Part shown: one piece after another, positions 6,697-6,993 of the stretch
Numbering within the stretch: position 1 is the stretch's first letter
Layout: each line of letters starts with the position of its first letter
Assembly: GCA_900772675.1 (NCBI GenBank)
Contig: CAAGRM010000235.1
Location: forward strand, 1 to 6,993
DNA from: Lachnospiraceae bacterium
Lineage (GTDB): Bacteria > Bacillota > Clostridia > Lachnospirales > Lachnospiraceae
Direction of reading: 5' to 3'
DNA: 6,993 nucleotides
Position numbers and translations under genes: made by a program
The notes under the pieces: model-generated
Seen by the model: the letters and a program-made list of their open reading frames with translations, nothing else
Told to the model about the DNA's origin: nothing
Database searches by the model: none

Positions 6697-6993
6697 GCCT
6701 GCACCTCCTCTTTGATGCCGAGTGCTTCTGCAAGAAGCTCGGTAAAGTAGGTAACCGGAAGACCTTCTTTTGTTCCGTTATTGCGCAGGTTGTACATGCA
6801 AAGCGGACATGCGGTGATCAGTTCTTCTGCTCCTTTGTAGGATGCGGACGCCATGATCTGGTCTACCATGTTGGATGCCATTTTCTTTTCTTTCAGGGAT
6901 ATGTAGCCACCGCAGCACTCATTTCTCATCGGATATACGACCGGTGTTGCGCCAAGGGCTTTGATAAAATCTTCAATGATTGTCGGGTTCTCC
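6693..6993 (-). CDS. hdrB: HdrB, CCG-domain catalytic subunit of heterodisulfide reductase (partial, 5' end outside window)
   Basis: Ninety-nine C-terminal residues are visible; the frame is open to the right edge, so the start lies outside. The stretch contains NECCGG and, 34 residues after the CC pair, CPLCMYNLR. These are the last elements of a CCG (CX31-39CCX35-36CXXC) domain; the first cysteine of this copy would lie just beyond the window. In HdrB, CCG domains bind noncubane [4Fe-4S] clusters that split disulfides. The visible ligands are intact, so there is no sign of a dead site. An in-frame ATG at 6929 is internal and not the true start, because HdrB-like sequence (IEDFIKALGATPVVYP) continues upstream of it. 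The stop overlaps the hdrC start by 4 nt. In bacteria without coenzymes M and B the natural disulfide is often unknown; no DsrC-like partner is encoded in the window. Confidence 0.88.
   Translation of the reverse strand, partial: ENPTIIEDFIKALGATPVVYPMRNECCGGYISLKEKKMASNMVDQIMASASYKGAEELITACPLCMYNLRNNGTKEGLPVTYFTELLAEALGIKEEVQA

Noticed and set aside
5662..6750. Plus-strand open frame of 362 codons across hdrA, hdrC and the end of hdrB
   Set aside because: It is antisense to three well-supported genes, and its product resembles nothing known; it is a shadow frame.
6693..6929. A complete 78-residue small protein starting at 6929
   Set aside because: The frame stays open to the window edge and HdrB-like sequence continues upstream, so this is the tail of hdrB.
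3848..6993. Methylenetetrahydrofolate reductase-linked Hdr-MvhD cluster as in some acetogens
   Set aside because: No MetF- or MetV-like sequence is present, and the genes after mvhD/flxD are the NADH module, so this context is not supported within the window.

Overview
All 6,993 bases are protein-coding on the minus strand. The window is the interior of one long, tightly packed operon read from right to left, cut at both ends inside genes. Nine genes follow one another: the end of hdrB, then hdrC, hdrA, flxD, flxC, flxB, flxA, a [2Fe-2S]/double-[4Fe-4S] protein, and the first 101 codons of an FAD flavoprotein. Junctions are overlaps of 4, 10 and 16 nt, direct stop-start abutment, or gaps of 3 to about 33 nt. 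Every start has a purine-rich Shine-Dalgarno sequence, usually GGAGG. There is no room for internal promoters or terminators of ordinary size, and I saw no RNA genes, repeats or mobile elements.

The strong AGGAGG-type ribosome binding sites, middling GC content and strictly anaerobic redox content suggest an anaerobic Firmicute of the class Clostridia, possibly Lachnospiraceae. That placement is inference; no taxonomic marker is present.

Positions 6993 to 1011 encode a recognisable soluble NADH dehydrogenase/heterodisulfide reductase complex, FlxABCD-HdrABC (older name Flox-Hdr). In the model known for this family, FlxA takes hydride from NADH. FlxB, FlxC and the MvhD-like FlxD pass electrons to HdrA. 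The HdrA FAD then bifurcates them: one branch goes to low-potential ferredoxin, the other through HdrC to the CCG-type cluster of HdrB, which reduces a disulfide or a similar high-potential acceptor.

Positions 994 to 1 are the most interesting part. The Flx-Hdr genes run straight on into a small iron-sulfur protein that joins a plant-type [2Fe-2S] domain to an HdrC-like double [4Fe-4S] domain, and then into a flavoprotein of the fumarate reductase/succinate dehydrogenase type with an unusual N-terminal extension of about 90 residues. The pair looks like a soluble organic-acceptor reductase wired to an electron-bifurcating complex, a layout reminiscent of the methanogen thiol:fumarate reductase TfrAB. 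The acceptor cannot be read from the window, because the substrate-binding part of the flavoprotein lies beyond position 1.
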